The notes below the pieces were generated by a model that saw only the letters and a program-made list of their open reading frames with translations, did no database searches and was not told the DNA's origin. The translations under genes and the position numbers were made by a program. From positions 29,519,950 through 29,583,949 of the forward strand of contig OU744728.1 in assembly GCA_916613615.1 (NCBI GenBank): a DNA stretch of 64,000 nucleotides, given 5' to 3'. Within the stretch, counting starts at the first letter, position 1. Every line of letters begins with the position of its first letter. This DNA is from Steromphala cineraria. Taxonomy: Eukaryota > Mollusca > Gastropoda > Trochida > Trochidae. Positions 1-22,951 of the stretch are shown one piece after another.

Positions 1-33
1 AGTACATGTTTATTCATTACAACGGGTCATGCG

Positions 34-151
34 CTAGTAACTGTCAGTCAGGGTCGGTGAGTCCGACCACGAGATAGGTGTCACAACACAGAGGTCGGTC
101 TTCAGGGGTATGTCGTTATGGTCGAATAGTTCTTGACAAAGGACCGGTAAT
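34..151 (-). CDS. Possible terminal exon of an unidentified minus-strand gene (partial)
   Basis: The minus strand reads open for about 39 codons up to a TAG at 36-34. An AATAAA signal lies about 20 nt after that stop (TTTATT on the plus strand at 9-14). The stretch is richer in GC than its surroundings, and two AG acceptors (just before 151 and before 131) could begin it. The peptide ends SWSDSPTLTDSY and is not recognised. No convincing upstream exon was found between 151 and 1020, so this may be a decayed fragment or chance. Confidence 0.22.
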
Positions 152-1020
152 CTTTTTACACATGTGTGGGTTTACGTTAAATTGTTCAACGGAAGAGAAC
201 TGACCAAGGATTCGAATATATTTTTATTAATTACATACATACATTGAAATAGCACTGAAGCGAAGTTTCCAGTAAAACAAAATCACATCACATTTTTCCT
301 CTGTGATAATGCAAGTCGATTTGATTTCAGATAAATCTTCAACGTTTAAAAAAAACCTCGAAAATAAGACCCAAAACTGGTTAACCAGCAAACGTCATAC
401 AAATACATCCCAAAAGTTAATATCTATCCAATGTCAGCTAGCACATAAGACCACAAGAGTACTTCTATAGCATGCTATCAAATAGAAGAAGTTTTTTATT
501 TAACTCGTTTGTACCTTCCCTTAAAATAATCGATGAAGGAATATTGTTAAATCTCGTAAGAAGATTTGTCAGGTGGTTCTTGCTACAGTATTGGTGATGA
601 TGTCGTTTGTTGTTGAGACAGTTGATATGCAGTTTTTCTTTGCACATTTCCATAAGATCTATTTTTCTCTTTTCCTCTTATTAACAATGAACAAATATCC
701 ATTAACGCTCAGATATAATCAGGAATAATTATGCTGTCATTTTCAACATAATAAAATTAATATCTCACTTCATGATCATGACTAATCGAAACTAATGAGT
801 GAACTCACTGCTTATTTTTTTTTATTCGTTTCCGCAGTGAACACATTAAACCTATTCCACATTTTGTGAACAAAACAGAGACTTAATCCCTTGAAACAAC
901 ACCGTTAAAATAACATTGAACTTCTACCTCGACCCAAAGGTCGAACTCACGTTACTACCCTATTTTGTCTTATTCACAGCTTAATTACAACAGCTTTATC
1001 ACCTAGAAGGCTGTAGAATC
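152..1020. other. AT-rich spacer upstream of the GGT gene
   Basis: No gene or repeat is recognised here. Short open frames look like chance. The GGT promoter and 5'UTR should lie in its right part, but no clear TATA box was seen. Confidence 0.5.
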
Positions 1021-12086
<11,066 letters not shown>

Positions 12087-12183
12087 AGGCCAATCATTCA
12101 AGCCGTCCATCTCCACTCGCCACTCCTACCAAAATCAGCTTCAATTGTTACTAAAACTGCTTTCAATGACCTCATTCTGCACC

Positions 12184-12403
12184 CTGCCTTCGACTGATCA
12201 ACTACGTAGACGATGTATCCTGTCTCAGGGTACGAACGTTACGCTAACTGCACTGATCTGTATTTAAGGTCTCTCCCTGAGACAGGATGATGGATTGGTC
12301 GCCATGACTATCCTCTGTAACCCTTAAAAGTGGAACGCAGTTTGGTGATTGAGCTAGATCAAGGCGAGCCTAATCGTCTAAGTAGTTGATCAAACGAAGG
12401 CAG
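12184..12403. mobile_element. MITE just downstream of GGT
   Basis: It starts 98 bp past the GGT stop codon, so it probably lies in the 3'UTR. The 31-bp terminal inverted repeats begin CTGCCTTCGACTGATCAACT; the right copy differs at a few bases. An inner inverted pair TCCTGTCTCAGGG / CCCTGAGACAGGA is also present. No clear target duplication was seen. Confidence 0.75.
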
Positions 12404-15203
12404 TAATAGTACTACAGTACTACGAAATAGATGAATATAAAAATGAGATTTTCCAAGTGGTGTACCTATTATCTCATTTATGCAAAGCATTTTCATGTTA
12501 TCAAAATTGCTGTTAAGGTTATTTTACGTAAATTACATCACCATCACCATAGGAACTGCATCCGTTTTGGTTAAACCTTAATCATAGAGGTTAACTGATT
12601 AGAGACTAGACGACATGTTCGAACGACAGGCCAATCTTCTGACTCTGCTCACCGTTGCAAGAATATCTACAATCTCATTAAAATCAATCAAACCCTACCA
12701 TTCATAAATCTCCGTGTTTCTGATCTGAGTACTGCCTCATATGATTGGGTGCCCATTTAAGCAATCTCGATAAATTTAGATCTATAGGTTATTATATATG
12801 GTCGTTCTGCTGATCTAATATTGACCGATAAGGCGGAGCCGTGCCGCTGAATTCTGACATCGCGCCGCCAGGCAAATCAGATAAAAATGCCCAATCTTGC
12901 TGGAGGCTTCCGACTGTTTTCGAGGTTTTGATGATGTATTGAGGTCATTTTCATTCGGAAAACACCGAACGGTCAAATATGACATGACGGAAATAATCAG
13001 ATAATAAGTTAATAAGTGGATAATAATAAATAAGACCGTACATGCTTCAAGTCAATACTTACGAACTGCATAAAGAAGTATGTTCTAGTTTCTTCCTTTT
13101 CTATCAAAAGAATTTAAAGATAGAGTAAATATTTTTTGATTAAAAAAACAAACCATTTTTAAAAACCAAAATTTAATCAACTTTATTGTTTCCTAATAAA
13201 TAAAACAAACGAGAATTGTTACTTTCAGAATGCATCAGTCGACTCATAATTATTGAGAATAGCACATAACTAAGCTATGCATACATTGAGATGTTTGTAG
13301 AGCTGAATTTAATTGACACATTCGCGGATACCTATTGGCACAAGGAAGGTCAAAGGTTTACTTCTCATACTGGCCGATTTTGGGTCGACAGCATTAACAC
13401 ATATGGAACAGTCGATCTAAATTAAACGGAAGTCGATAAGCGCCTGATATTTTGATATTTTACCCCCCCCCCCCCTTTTTTTTTCAGAGTTTTTGAAGAT
13501 AAGAGTTAGGGCCCTCTGATACCGTGATACGTCGATATGAGGCAGTTCTCAAATCAGAAACGCAGCGAGGTACGAACTATTGGGTACATCTGATTTTAAT
13601 GGGATTGACACTTTCTGAAAGGTTTAGTTGGCTTGAATACAGCGCTATAATTCCCTTTAGTTTAGAAAGAGGGATTGAAGTTCCTTTAATATGTTGATTA
13701 AATTATTCAGTCAGGCTCTATTAAATGTGTCTGCAGTTAAGAACTTATCAACATGAAGTCAGGTTTAGGTGCAATGCTACACTGAATTTCAGCGCAGTGC
13801 CACCTATGGTTCGCTAGTTCCAATCGATGCTCGAAGGTGTCACCGCAATGCATATTAGCCACAGTTGTAAGTGATATACTTTTAAAAGCGGTGATAAAAC
13901 CAATATCACCTCACCTCCATCTGTTTCGGTGTCTACCGAGAAGGGGGTTGAAACTACAACATTGCAGCTTTTTTTCAAGAATTGTTGTTTGATCTATACA
14001 CAAAGAACTTAGTTAAGCACCACCAATGTTTTCAGAAAATAAGCTTCTGCTAATAAACCATACAAGGTTCCAGAAAAACACTTAGGGTTTTTCGATAGAA
14101 CGATCATTTAGCAGTGTAGAAATGAAAACTTCACTCAATTTACGATTCACTGTCTCTGGATAACTTTTTTCCCCCAACTTGGTATTTTTGAAAATTCAAG
14201 TTTACATATAACTGAAAATGAAAGTAAATTTTTTTTGCTGCAATATGGTAATGATAATTCTCTTGACTGAATTGATGATTTTAGGTAAGGACCTCTTAGG
14301 AAATGTTAGTCGTTAGAGCAGTATGAGCCTTCAAAATCACAAAATTATCACATATCAAATTTGAAAAAAAGCTTCCCTAAGAAAAAACTGGCGACTCTTT
14401 AAGATAATGGCTTATTAAAGGGGAGAAGAAGTGTTTGACCCACAAGTCCAACTCAAAGAATCTCAAATTCACTCACAGATTTGAACAATTTTGAAATTTT
14501 CTCAATTATGGTTGAAAAAAGTACTGAAAATTCAATGTCCTGCTAGGCTTTTATCGTGCATGATAAAAAAGGTTTCTCTAATTGAATGTCAACTAGGGAT
14601 CAAAAAGGTTATTTTTTATTGAAAAAATCCAAAGTTTCATGCGTGGTTTCTCACCAAAGACAATAGTTATATTTTGCCAAATTTCAGTGGTCTCACATTT
14701 TTTCTCATATTTTCAATTATTTCGTGTTATAAGGATTTTTACGTCAATCAAATAATAAATAAAACGGCAATTGTTATATCTAGAGTGGTCAATACATCAA
14801 ACATATCACAATATTCAAAGAGCTCCCAATTTCATTTTACAAAATGGGCGGTGCTTAATTAAGTTCTTTGTGTATATTTCAAGTTTCGGAAATTGCGTAA
14901 ATTCTCGTTTTCCCTCTTGAGGAATAAATCACGTCGACGGCCTATACAGTTTTATGTACAAAAAGGGAAATATCCGTATATGATTTAAGAAATCACTTTG
15001 TGTGTGAAATGTTTTTGTTAAAATTTACTTATTTTTTTAATTAAACAGTTAATAATATGTTGAAATGTCATTGTCTTTTCTTTATTCATCAAGTGACAAG
15101 TTATGCAAGAGTCGTTTGTGACCTTGGATTTTCTTACGACGGTCGATGAGTAAAAGCGTAAACTATGAAAACGTTTAGTAGTGTACAATGTACGTTGTTT
15201 CTA
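12404..15203. other. Spacer after GGT with a truncated SINE and no clear gene
   Basis: Mostly AT-rich. It holds a candidate AATAAA at 13025-13030, a 13-C/9-T tract at 13463-13484 and the SINE copy listed separately. The GC-richer patch at about 12830-12980 has no splice-supported reading frame. Confidence 0.5.
13752..13919 (+). mobile_element. 5'-truncated SINE copy
   Basis: It matches the body and tail of the SINE at 36945-37260 in opposite orientation: GTCAGGTTTAGGTGCAATGC, the ACTGAATTTCAG segment, and the tail ending ATATCACCTCACCTC. The tRNA-like promoter head is missing. Confidence 0.75.
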
Positions 15204-17619
15204 ATGTTACACACTGGCCTCAAAGGAATCATTGAGTGCGGTCGAGGTGTGCAGCACGTGCGCCAGTATTCATCAGCCGTGAACCCCTCGGTCTCAGCCG
15301 GTAACTAATACATAACTGCTATCCAATGAACGCCGGTTTTATCTCTCAAAATATTCAAGAAACATATAGTCCATCTCTTAGCATTTTCTTATGGGCGACG
15401 GAAGCGCTTAATGCTTTCAATGAGAAGGCCACATCTTCTTATATTTGAATTATTCGCGGGAAAGCTTTTGGTGGTTTTTTGTTGATGTTTTTTTTTATAT
15501 CGGTAACGTAAGGAATAAGGAATTAGATTTTAAGCGTTTCCATAGATATAGCAATTAAAATATATATAAAGGATTTGCCGAATGATAGAACGCCTTTTGA
15601 AAAATTTACTTGTGAGTTCAAGATGTGAATTTGCGACGCATTATGACGTCATAAACACTACTTGACCCCTGACCTTGGCGTTGTTTGTAGGGACTGGCAC
15701 AAGGCACGCAACACAAAAGGGGTGAAGTAAGTTGCATGACTTTTCTTAAGTTTACTTATAACTTACTTCTTTACAAACTGAATATGCATTGTGTTGTATT
15801 CACTTGATATTGACGTGTCAATAAACAATGTTATTAATTTGAAAGTTTTTCAATGAAATGATCAACGGCGCTGATCATGGCCCGGATCGTTGGAGCTTTT
15901 CTTAACCATATGATTTTCGTAATTCAATCTTTTATCAATGGCATATGATAATGTATAATTGTATATGCATGTTTAAAAGATATTTACCCTAATTATTTTA
16001 GGTTAAAAAAGTATATAAAAAGCGTATTCTTAGTCCTCTCGCCCGAAGACATATGCTTCTTACAATACCGGTGTGTAAGATAAAATAAGATAAATCTTTA
16101 TTGCCTGTTAAGGAATTTGTGTTACATTTAAGTGAGCATGAAATTCAAACTTATATACACAATATTCTTAATAAATACAAAAACATATTTACATATAATA
16201 TACAAATGAAATATACAAATATTTACAATGAACAAATTGTGTGATAGTGAGCAATGAACGATGATTAAGAATTGAAATGGACATATTTCATTATTACTTG
16301 AGAAGCGTCGAAACAAAGATAGCTAAATAACATGTTTTGATAAGAAACAAATTTATCACGAAAAAAGGGATGTTTTTAAAAAAAAATTATGTTTGCAATG
16401 TTTCACTGATAATTGTACGCTAATGCGAACATTACCAATTTGACACTGTCAAAAATCTCATTTCACAAACCAAGCATCCATAATCAGAGAACAAATTATA
16501 AAGATTCACAAAGTCCAATGGCGGAATTTTTGTCTTTAACAACTTTAATTCATTTTGTGTAAGAAAAAGGGATGGCATGGCTGAATTTTACATTATATAT
16601 TTGATTTATTACTGCTTCATTTAGTTTAGATACATTGTCTTTTAACTGAAACCAGTTATTATCATTTTCCTACCATCACCGTATATTTCCCCTAAAAACG
16701 TACTACTGCCCATTTACATAAGAATTTTTTTTGTATCATGAATAACTGTTATTGGAGTGAATTGTTTTTTGTTTAACGCCGCGTTGACATACTGTTATGG
16801 GAAAAACGATTTAATCGTTATGATTCAAAATACATATATGTTTTAGATTTTGACCAATCTAAATACATTTAGATCGACAGTTCCAGATATGTTAGAGTTA
16901 CCTGAACATAAACAAAACCGACCACCACAAAAATCTTCCAATGACGTAGTTAACCATTTAGATTCAATATATATTACAAATATTACGAATGCTTATGCAT
17001 ATTTCTTTACCTGTCGCGTTAGTAAACAATGAAATGCAGACCAAGTTATATATTTACAAATCAGAAGTACAAATCAACTAAGCTTGAGAACGACATGATA
17101 ACTTGTGTCGAAACGTCGCATACCGTGATTAAAGAACTTGTCATCTATATAGGCCTACTCCTCTTCATCAAATTAAAGTATTTGAGTACCGTATTTCCTC
17201 GAATAGACGCCGGGCCTCGAATAAACGCCGGGTCTCAAATAGAGGCCGGGGGTATGGCTGTTTGAAGTAAATACACGCCGGGTCTCGAATAGACGCCGGG
17301 TGACACATGTAAGTTGATTAATTAACGCTCCCGTAGTTGAATTGAAATAAAGTATTCTGGGAATTTCTCCCTTTACACCATCTACAATATTTGTTTTTAT
17401 AAAAAATGAATCGACGCCGGTCTCGAATACACGCCGGGGGTAAAGGGGGTCTGAAAAATTACACGCCGAGGGCGTCTATTCGAGGAAACACGGCACTTGA
17501 GCAGCTTCTTAACGTTCAGCTTTAACTACAGATGGTACGCCGGAGAGCTCTCCGGGTATTACGTGAAAAGCGTGCAGTACGTGGCCGCCTACATGTTGGG
17601 CGGGTATAACCGTGAATAG
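15204..17619 (+). CDS. Candidate small mitochondrial-type protein gene (incomplete model)
   Basis: Three GC-richer segments look like exons. The first (15204-15300) starts ATG and encodes a basic leader with the motif HVRQYSSA, which resembles an R-3 mitochondrial presequence cleavage site; a GTAACT donor follows at 15301. The second (15691-15726) has acceptor TTGTTTGTAG and donor GTAAGT and reads DWHKARNTKGV. The third (17532-17619) joins it in phase and reads KWYAGELSGYYVKSV and on to GGYNRE and TAG. Exons two and three fit each other. Exon one ends in phase 1 while exon two needs phase 2, so at least one exon is missing or a boundary is wrong. The family is not recognised. It could also be two unrelated pieces. 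Confidence 0.35.
16400..16717. mobile_element. Degenerate copy of the 'GGGGCAGTAGCACG' MITE family
   Basis: The interior is close to the copies at 22345 and 60504, for example GACACTGTCAAAAATC, AAAGATTCACA and TTTAGTTTAGATACATTGTC. The right end reads CCCCTAAAAACGTACTACTG followed by CCCATTTA. The left terminal repeat is decayed. Confidence 0.75.
17183..17499. mobile_element. DNA-transposon MITE with CCTCGAATAGACGCC terminal repeats
   Basis: The left end reads TTTCCTCGAATAGACGCCGG and the right end is its inverted counterpart GGCGTCTATTCGAGGAAA. The motif TCGAATAGACGCCGGG is also repeated in tandem near both ends (at least five variants). GC content is far above the flanks. The short open frame here is not a gene. 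Confidence 0.75.
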
Positions 17620-18279
17620 TGTCGATTGGGTTAGATACAAAAATCCTGATTTCGAATGAAGAAGAATGTCATTTTTGCTTCAATACATATTTGTTTATAT
17701 TGGAATTGAAAGATGATAATCAAAATTGTGATTATTAATTACGTTATGAGCACTACTCTTTTTAAAAAAAATTAATTTGAGGAGGGAAAATAATTAAGGT
17801 TATTATGTTGTGTGAGTGTGTTAATAATGCGAAACATATAAAGACGATATTATTGAATCAAATACCGGGCAGTCGTGAATCAAATTTGAATGTCGTCAAC
17901 CCGAAGGAGGAACCAACTTGTATCAACAATTAACCAAAATGAACATTGAATGTAGGAGCAACATGTCATGGTCTCTATCGACGAATTCAAATGAAACTGA
18001 ACATACAATTATTTTTGTTACTTCAACAAATGTCTATTTTATATATTTCAATTCGATCAACGTTATTGCACAATAATTACAAATCGTGCACTAGGCATGA
18101 TTATACAACAATTTAAGCCATAAGTAACAAACAAATTTCGAACTAAATATATAGAATGTTTCCAATTCGCATTCCGCACAGGCAATGCCAAAAACGGCAA
18201 TTTATTATGATTACTGAGAGAATGTGAAAACTCGTTAACATGGCTGATGTATCCATTTACCACCAGAACAAGAGACAAG

Positions 18280-19937
18280 ATGTCGACCAACAAGCCCGGA
18301 GTAAGACCTAAGCACCCTACAGGAGTAGAAGCGAGGAGAGGTGTCTGGCTCAAGAAAAGCGAGTCTGAAACCCCGCAAGGTGCCGCGCTGAGGAGACGTC
18401 GCGCCGACAACATGGAGAGAACTTATACCTCCGTGGTTAAGGTGCCTTCCCTGAGGTACACGTCTGCCACTGATGACGAACTGAAGGAGAAGAAACGGAG
18501 AATTGCTTGCGAGAAGGTCACCTCCTCTAAGAAGATGGAATCGAGGATTAGAAGATTCTGTCATGCATATCGTCTCCCCAACCCAGACCCTAACAACCAT
18601 TCCACCATTGCCAAAGAAGCGCCCTGGTTGACGTCACGAGCTGATGGCACTGACCACACCCACGTGGTCCAAGCAGCCTTTCCCAACAAGGACACTGACC
18701 ACGATAATGAAACTATCCCCCTCAGCTTGGAACAACGCTATTACTTTTACAAAGATATTGGAATCGCTTCCTGGAGATTGGCCCAGGCCGAGGATGGAGA
18801 AACCGTAAAGCTCCAGCCCTCCACAAAGAACACGTCATTCCGAGAATACGCCTGGAGACTCTCATACCTCGTCTGCCAGGCCAAGAGAGAGATGAGGATG
18901 ATGGCGAGGCACAAGGGAGAGAAATGTGGACCACTTCCGCTATTCAGCAAGCACTCCCTTCTGAAACAGCTCGAGTTTGAGATGCCCTCCGAATCAGAGT
19001 CTTACCGCCATGAGGCGGTCCCTATTGCCAGTGCAGTAAGGTTGCTGTTCCAAAATGCTGACATAGAATCGTTTGAGAAGAAGGCAGCTTTAAAGAAAGG
19101 CTTGCCCTGCGAAAAACGGGTTCTACCTGTTGTGTCGGCCAGTGATGCAGATGTTGAGGAACAAGCATCAGTTGAGTCCTTTGATGAAGAGGTCGAGGCT
19201 ATTGAACTTAGGGGGAAAGGAGCCAAACTTACTATAGGGAACAAAGCTCGGACATCAGCGAAGAAGACGGAAGAAAAGGTATCGTTTGAGAAAACACATG
19301 ATTCCATCATTAGGCCTACCTGTTTTAAGTTATTATAAAAATATGTAAAATATTGTTTTTCAACATAACGAAATCGAAGTACTCCAGTTAAAGAAAAGGT
19401 ATTGACATATTATGCTAAACGATCTTCAACTTGCAATTCATTGATTTGGATAATAAATTTGATCAATCAGACTTTGCAATAATATTATGCTTTATTCTCT
19501 TCCTCGTCGTATAACATTTCTGATACAAGTCAAAAGTAGCCAGTCAGAAGACAGTTCACAACTCACAATACGTCATGGTTCCATACATATCTATAGATAA
19601 ATCAAACAATATAACATTTCAGCCAAAGAAGAGACAAGAAGAAGAAGTGGTTGCCAAAGAGGAAGAGACTCAGGAATCGGAGGGAGACAACAACTCCAAC
19701 AATGGACAGGAGGAAGATGTTGAGCGCGATGGACAAACGGAGGAAGTTGGGGATGTCCAAAACGAGGCTGAATCTACCCCTGAACCTCTTCTGGAAGATG
19801 TGGTCAAGTTCCCGACCCCGATCCCTGACTCCAGAAGCCCTTCACCGGTAAAACACAGCGACCACGATCAGGGCAGGGCGTCCCCTAACAAACCACATAA
19901 GGCAACCTCGAAGGCAGGATGTTGCGCATTTCTATAA
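18280..19937 (+). CDS. Unrecognised 437-aa protein with C-terminal CAAX box, two exons
   Basis: Exon 1 is 18280-19278 and exon 2 is 19623-19937, joined in phase 0 by GTATCG...TTTCAG; 333 + 104 residues. I do not recognise the family. The N-terminal third is basic, residues about 150-245 look folded (YYFYKDIGIASWRLAQ, YAWRLSYLVCQAKREMRMMA), and from about residue 290 the chain is acidic and low-complexity with Ser/Pro-rich SRSPSPVK. It ends AGCCAFL: CAFL fits a CAAX motif (terminal Leu favours geranylgeranylation) and the preceding Cys could be palmitoylated, so membrane tethering is inferred. Start choice: ATG 18280 has A at -3; an in-frame ATG at 18247 would add 11 residues and has a weaker context; an out-of-frame ATG at 18240 opens a short overlapping uORF. 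If the intron is retained, the frame ends at 19338 without the CAAX box. Confidence 0.85.
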
Positions 19938-22176
19938 AATACTAATATCTGCGCATTACCTTTGTTCAATGGGAAACCTCAAGCAAGAACAACAGGGGCT
20001 TGAATTGTTGAAAACAACATTGTGGAAGATTATATCAATCAAACACCTATCCAGCTGTTAGAAGTTCTTGTGCAAAAACATTATTGCATGTGGTGTATTG
20101 GTTTAAATTGCAATTATCTGATAATCAACAACTTTTATATGTCCATTATGAATTTAATCATGTGAAGATTCAATCAGCATATGCCAATAACCAGTTTTCC
20201 TTAACTTGTAATGAATGAAAATTTGTGAAGACTTTACAAAGATGAATGAACGCTTTTATCTTGCAATTTTGCTATTCAAATTCGTTATGTTTTCAGTTGG
20301 TTTATTTTTGCTTTCAGCAATGTTACATCGTTAAATGATAGTCTTTGTCTTCAATTCATGTTCATTTTTTAAAATGTTTTCTTCAATACTTTATATTAAA
20401 CTCGTTAATGTGATATGATTTTAATTCTTGGTTTTTACTTATATGCACTGATAATACTATAAATTCACAAGTTTGTTAGCAGTTGCTTTTCAAATGATCA
20501 TTGAAATAGTATTTGATTTCTTTTAATAGTTCATTTATTACAATTTTGTTTTTATCTCATGTTCAACTCTAATTTATTAACAATTACCAAATGTCCTATT
20601 TTTATGTGATATGTGTTTCAGTATAACTTATGAATACATCAATGACAACAATATCTATTTCATATAGAACTACAAATAATTCCACCTTTTTACTACATAT
20701 TATGTATAGGGTGTGTTGTGATATTACATAACGTTGAAATATTTTAGATAAAATAGATCAAAACAATTGTTGTTTGCGTTTATTTGTCACTGCCCTGATT
20801 CAGCATCAATTGAACAAGCTGGTTTTGCAATAGTTACCTTTATTTACTCCAGTTTCCTCTGCGGTGTTGTCCGTCTGTGGTCCGTACATTTTCACATTTT
20901 TGACAACACCGCCTGTCCACCATTCACTCTCTACAGTGGAATCTTAGGTCTCGTTATACAGTTTTTTTCTCCATAGACTCCAATGTTAAATTGCCATCTG
21001 TCATTGACTTGTCGCTTGAATTAGAGCACTATTAACCACTAGCAGCAGTATGATATGCATAATCCTGATAGAAACATCTTACTTACTATTTGGCTACAGC
21101 TATTTGAAAATATACCCCATGAACTTCACACATGAGAATTCTTGAGATTTTGTACCCTTAAGCCACCTACAAGCCACTGTCGGATCTATATTTGCTCTCT
21201 GAAGTGGGAACTCTTTGGCCTAAGTCATGTTTAATACTTTGAACTAGCCTCTGTTCCAATTAGTCAAATACATGGACAGGAAAGGAAGGAGCTTGATTGG
21301 AGGCAATCAAAGTTAGTTGTGCAATCAGCGACGCCGTTTCAAAAGTGGTCATTCGAAAAGCCTCTTCCATTTCTGTAGGCTTCGGTAAAACTATATGAAT
21401 GAAATTTAACATCCAGGGGAGATAACTCTTCCTTTTACAAAACATTTTTTTTTCATTCTCATTATTTATTTACAGTTTAATTACTAAAATACAATTTATC
21501 ATAAAACAAATAATAATTTACACAGTTACTATCTTTATTACACAATCCTTATCTTATTTTACAAACATTTTCCATCACATAAACAAAGACCGCATGTTCT
21601 ATGTCACTATCAAACCAAGAACATTCTTACAAACAATGGTATCCAAGATGTTTTCATTGGCTGCATAAAGGGGAGATATCTTGTATCCCAACTACTTTAC
21701 TGGTATAATCTGTGGAATTTTGAAATCAAATTATCATGGTTAACTTAAACATTAATTAGTGGGCAGAGATTATCATCTTTAACATTCCTAAGTTAAACTG
21801 AATAATTTTTCAACAGATCAAGAACCTGTAAATACACTCAAAATACCAACAGTATCAAGTTATGAAATGCATATTTTACTTTTCCATAAACATGTATTTC
21901 ATCAGCTGTTATACAAAATATTCAACCATCAAAAATATTTGATTAACCGTTTGTAAAAGAAAACAACTTTGGTTATTAACACAAAATATTTTATTTTGTT
22001 TCAAGAAAATAAATTGATAAAAATCTGTGATATTACATATGTGTACAGTCTAGAAAGCTATTTCATAAATACATGTACAAATATCAACATTAGCAGCAAT
22101 GCCACAGGATGATAGGTCCATAATCTGTACCCTTCATGCATTGTACACAATTTCTTAAGAGTTGAAAAGCCCCTTG
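19938..22176. other. AT-rich downstream region without a gene
   Basis: Probable 3'UTR of the CAAX-protein gene at its left end, then spacer. The only structure seen is the dispersed repeat at 21244-21445. Open frames here are short and unsupported. Confidence 0.5.
21244..21445 (-). repeat. Dispersed repeat, copy 1
   Basis: Inverted relative to 36548-36748. Shared stretches include CAGGGGAGATAACTCTTCCTTT (here as its plus-strand form), the GACGCCGTTTCAAAAGTGG segment and the TCTGTTCCAATTAG end. No terminal repeats or tRNA head were seen, so the class is unknown. Confidence 0.7.
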
Positions 22177-22751
22177 TTTAAAGGGACAGTCCTATCAGGG
22201 TATTTTTTGTGGAAATGAAATTCAAGAGGATGCAGTGATGAATTCTATTCTTTGTCAAATTGTTAAATCTAGAATAACTAAAATGTTACCCTTACTAATA
22301 CATTGTAAAATAAGATTGTAAAAAAATCATATTTATAAAATATCTTAAAGGGGCAGTAGCACGTTTTTTGATAATTTTATATTTAAAAATTTGCACTTAT
22401 AATTGTTAATTGTAAAAGTTAATGCTAAATGAATGATTTTGACAGTGTCAAAAATCCCATTACACACACCCGTCATCCATAGTCAGAGGACAAAGTATGA
22501 AGATTCACATAGAATCCACTGGCGGCCATTTTTTTTAACACCTTTAATTCGTTTTGTGTAAGAAAAAGGAATCGCATGGCTAAACTTTATGTTATATATT
22601 TGAATTATTACTGCCCCATTTAGTTTAAATACATTGTCTTTCAATTGGAACCATTACATCACCTTCTATTCCCCCTAAAATGTGCTACTGGCCCTTTTAA
22701 CTCTTGAATTTTGTTTCCATAAGAATAACCTGACAGGACTGTCTCTTTAAA
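22177..22751. mobile_element. Outer MITE (AAAGGGACAGTCCTATCAGG family) interrupted by another MITE
   Basis: The left end TTTAAAGGGACAGTCCTATC and following sequence is mirrored at the right end by GACAGGACTGTCTCTTTAAA, with about 50-bp arms that include GAAATGAAATTCAAGAG and CTCTTGAATTTTGTTTCC. The element at 22345-22700 sits inside it, so it inserted later. A second left end of this family is at 62700 and a worn right end near 39985. Confidence 0.8.
22345..22700 (+). mobile_element. MITE, TTAAAGGGGCAGTAGCACG family, nested copy
   Basis: The left end TTAAAGGGGCAGTAGCACG faces the right end TGTGCTACTGGCCCTTTTAA. Length 356 bp, no coding capacity. Both ends carry TTAA, which may be part of the repeat or the target duplication. 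Other copies are at 52349 (inverted), 57376 (internally deleted), 60504 and 16400. Confidence 0.85.
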
Positions 22752-22951
22752 CAGACATGAAACACACCAATTGAAGTTTACACATGTGTGAGTATTCACT
22801 ACCACATGCAATATTACATATATGCAAAGTTTGCCATCTATATAAGGCATAAGTTTCATATCAAGCAAGAAAAAAAGCTTCTAATGAATAAAGACAATCG
22901 GTTGACAGGAAGTAAAAAAAAGAGACATCAGAAGATGACAGATTCCACCGG

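Noticed and set aside
12880..12940. ATG followed by a basic leader-like peptide (MPNLAGGFRLFS)
   Set aside because: The only donor is a weak GTTTTG and no partner exon could be found in phase.
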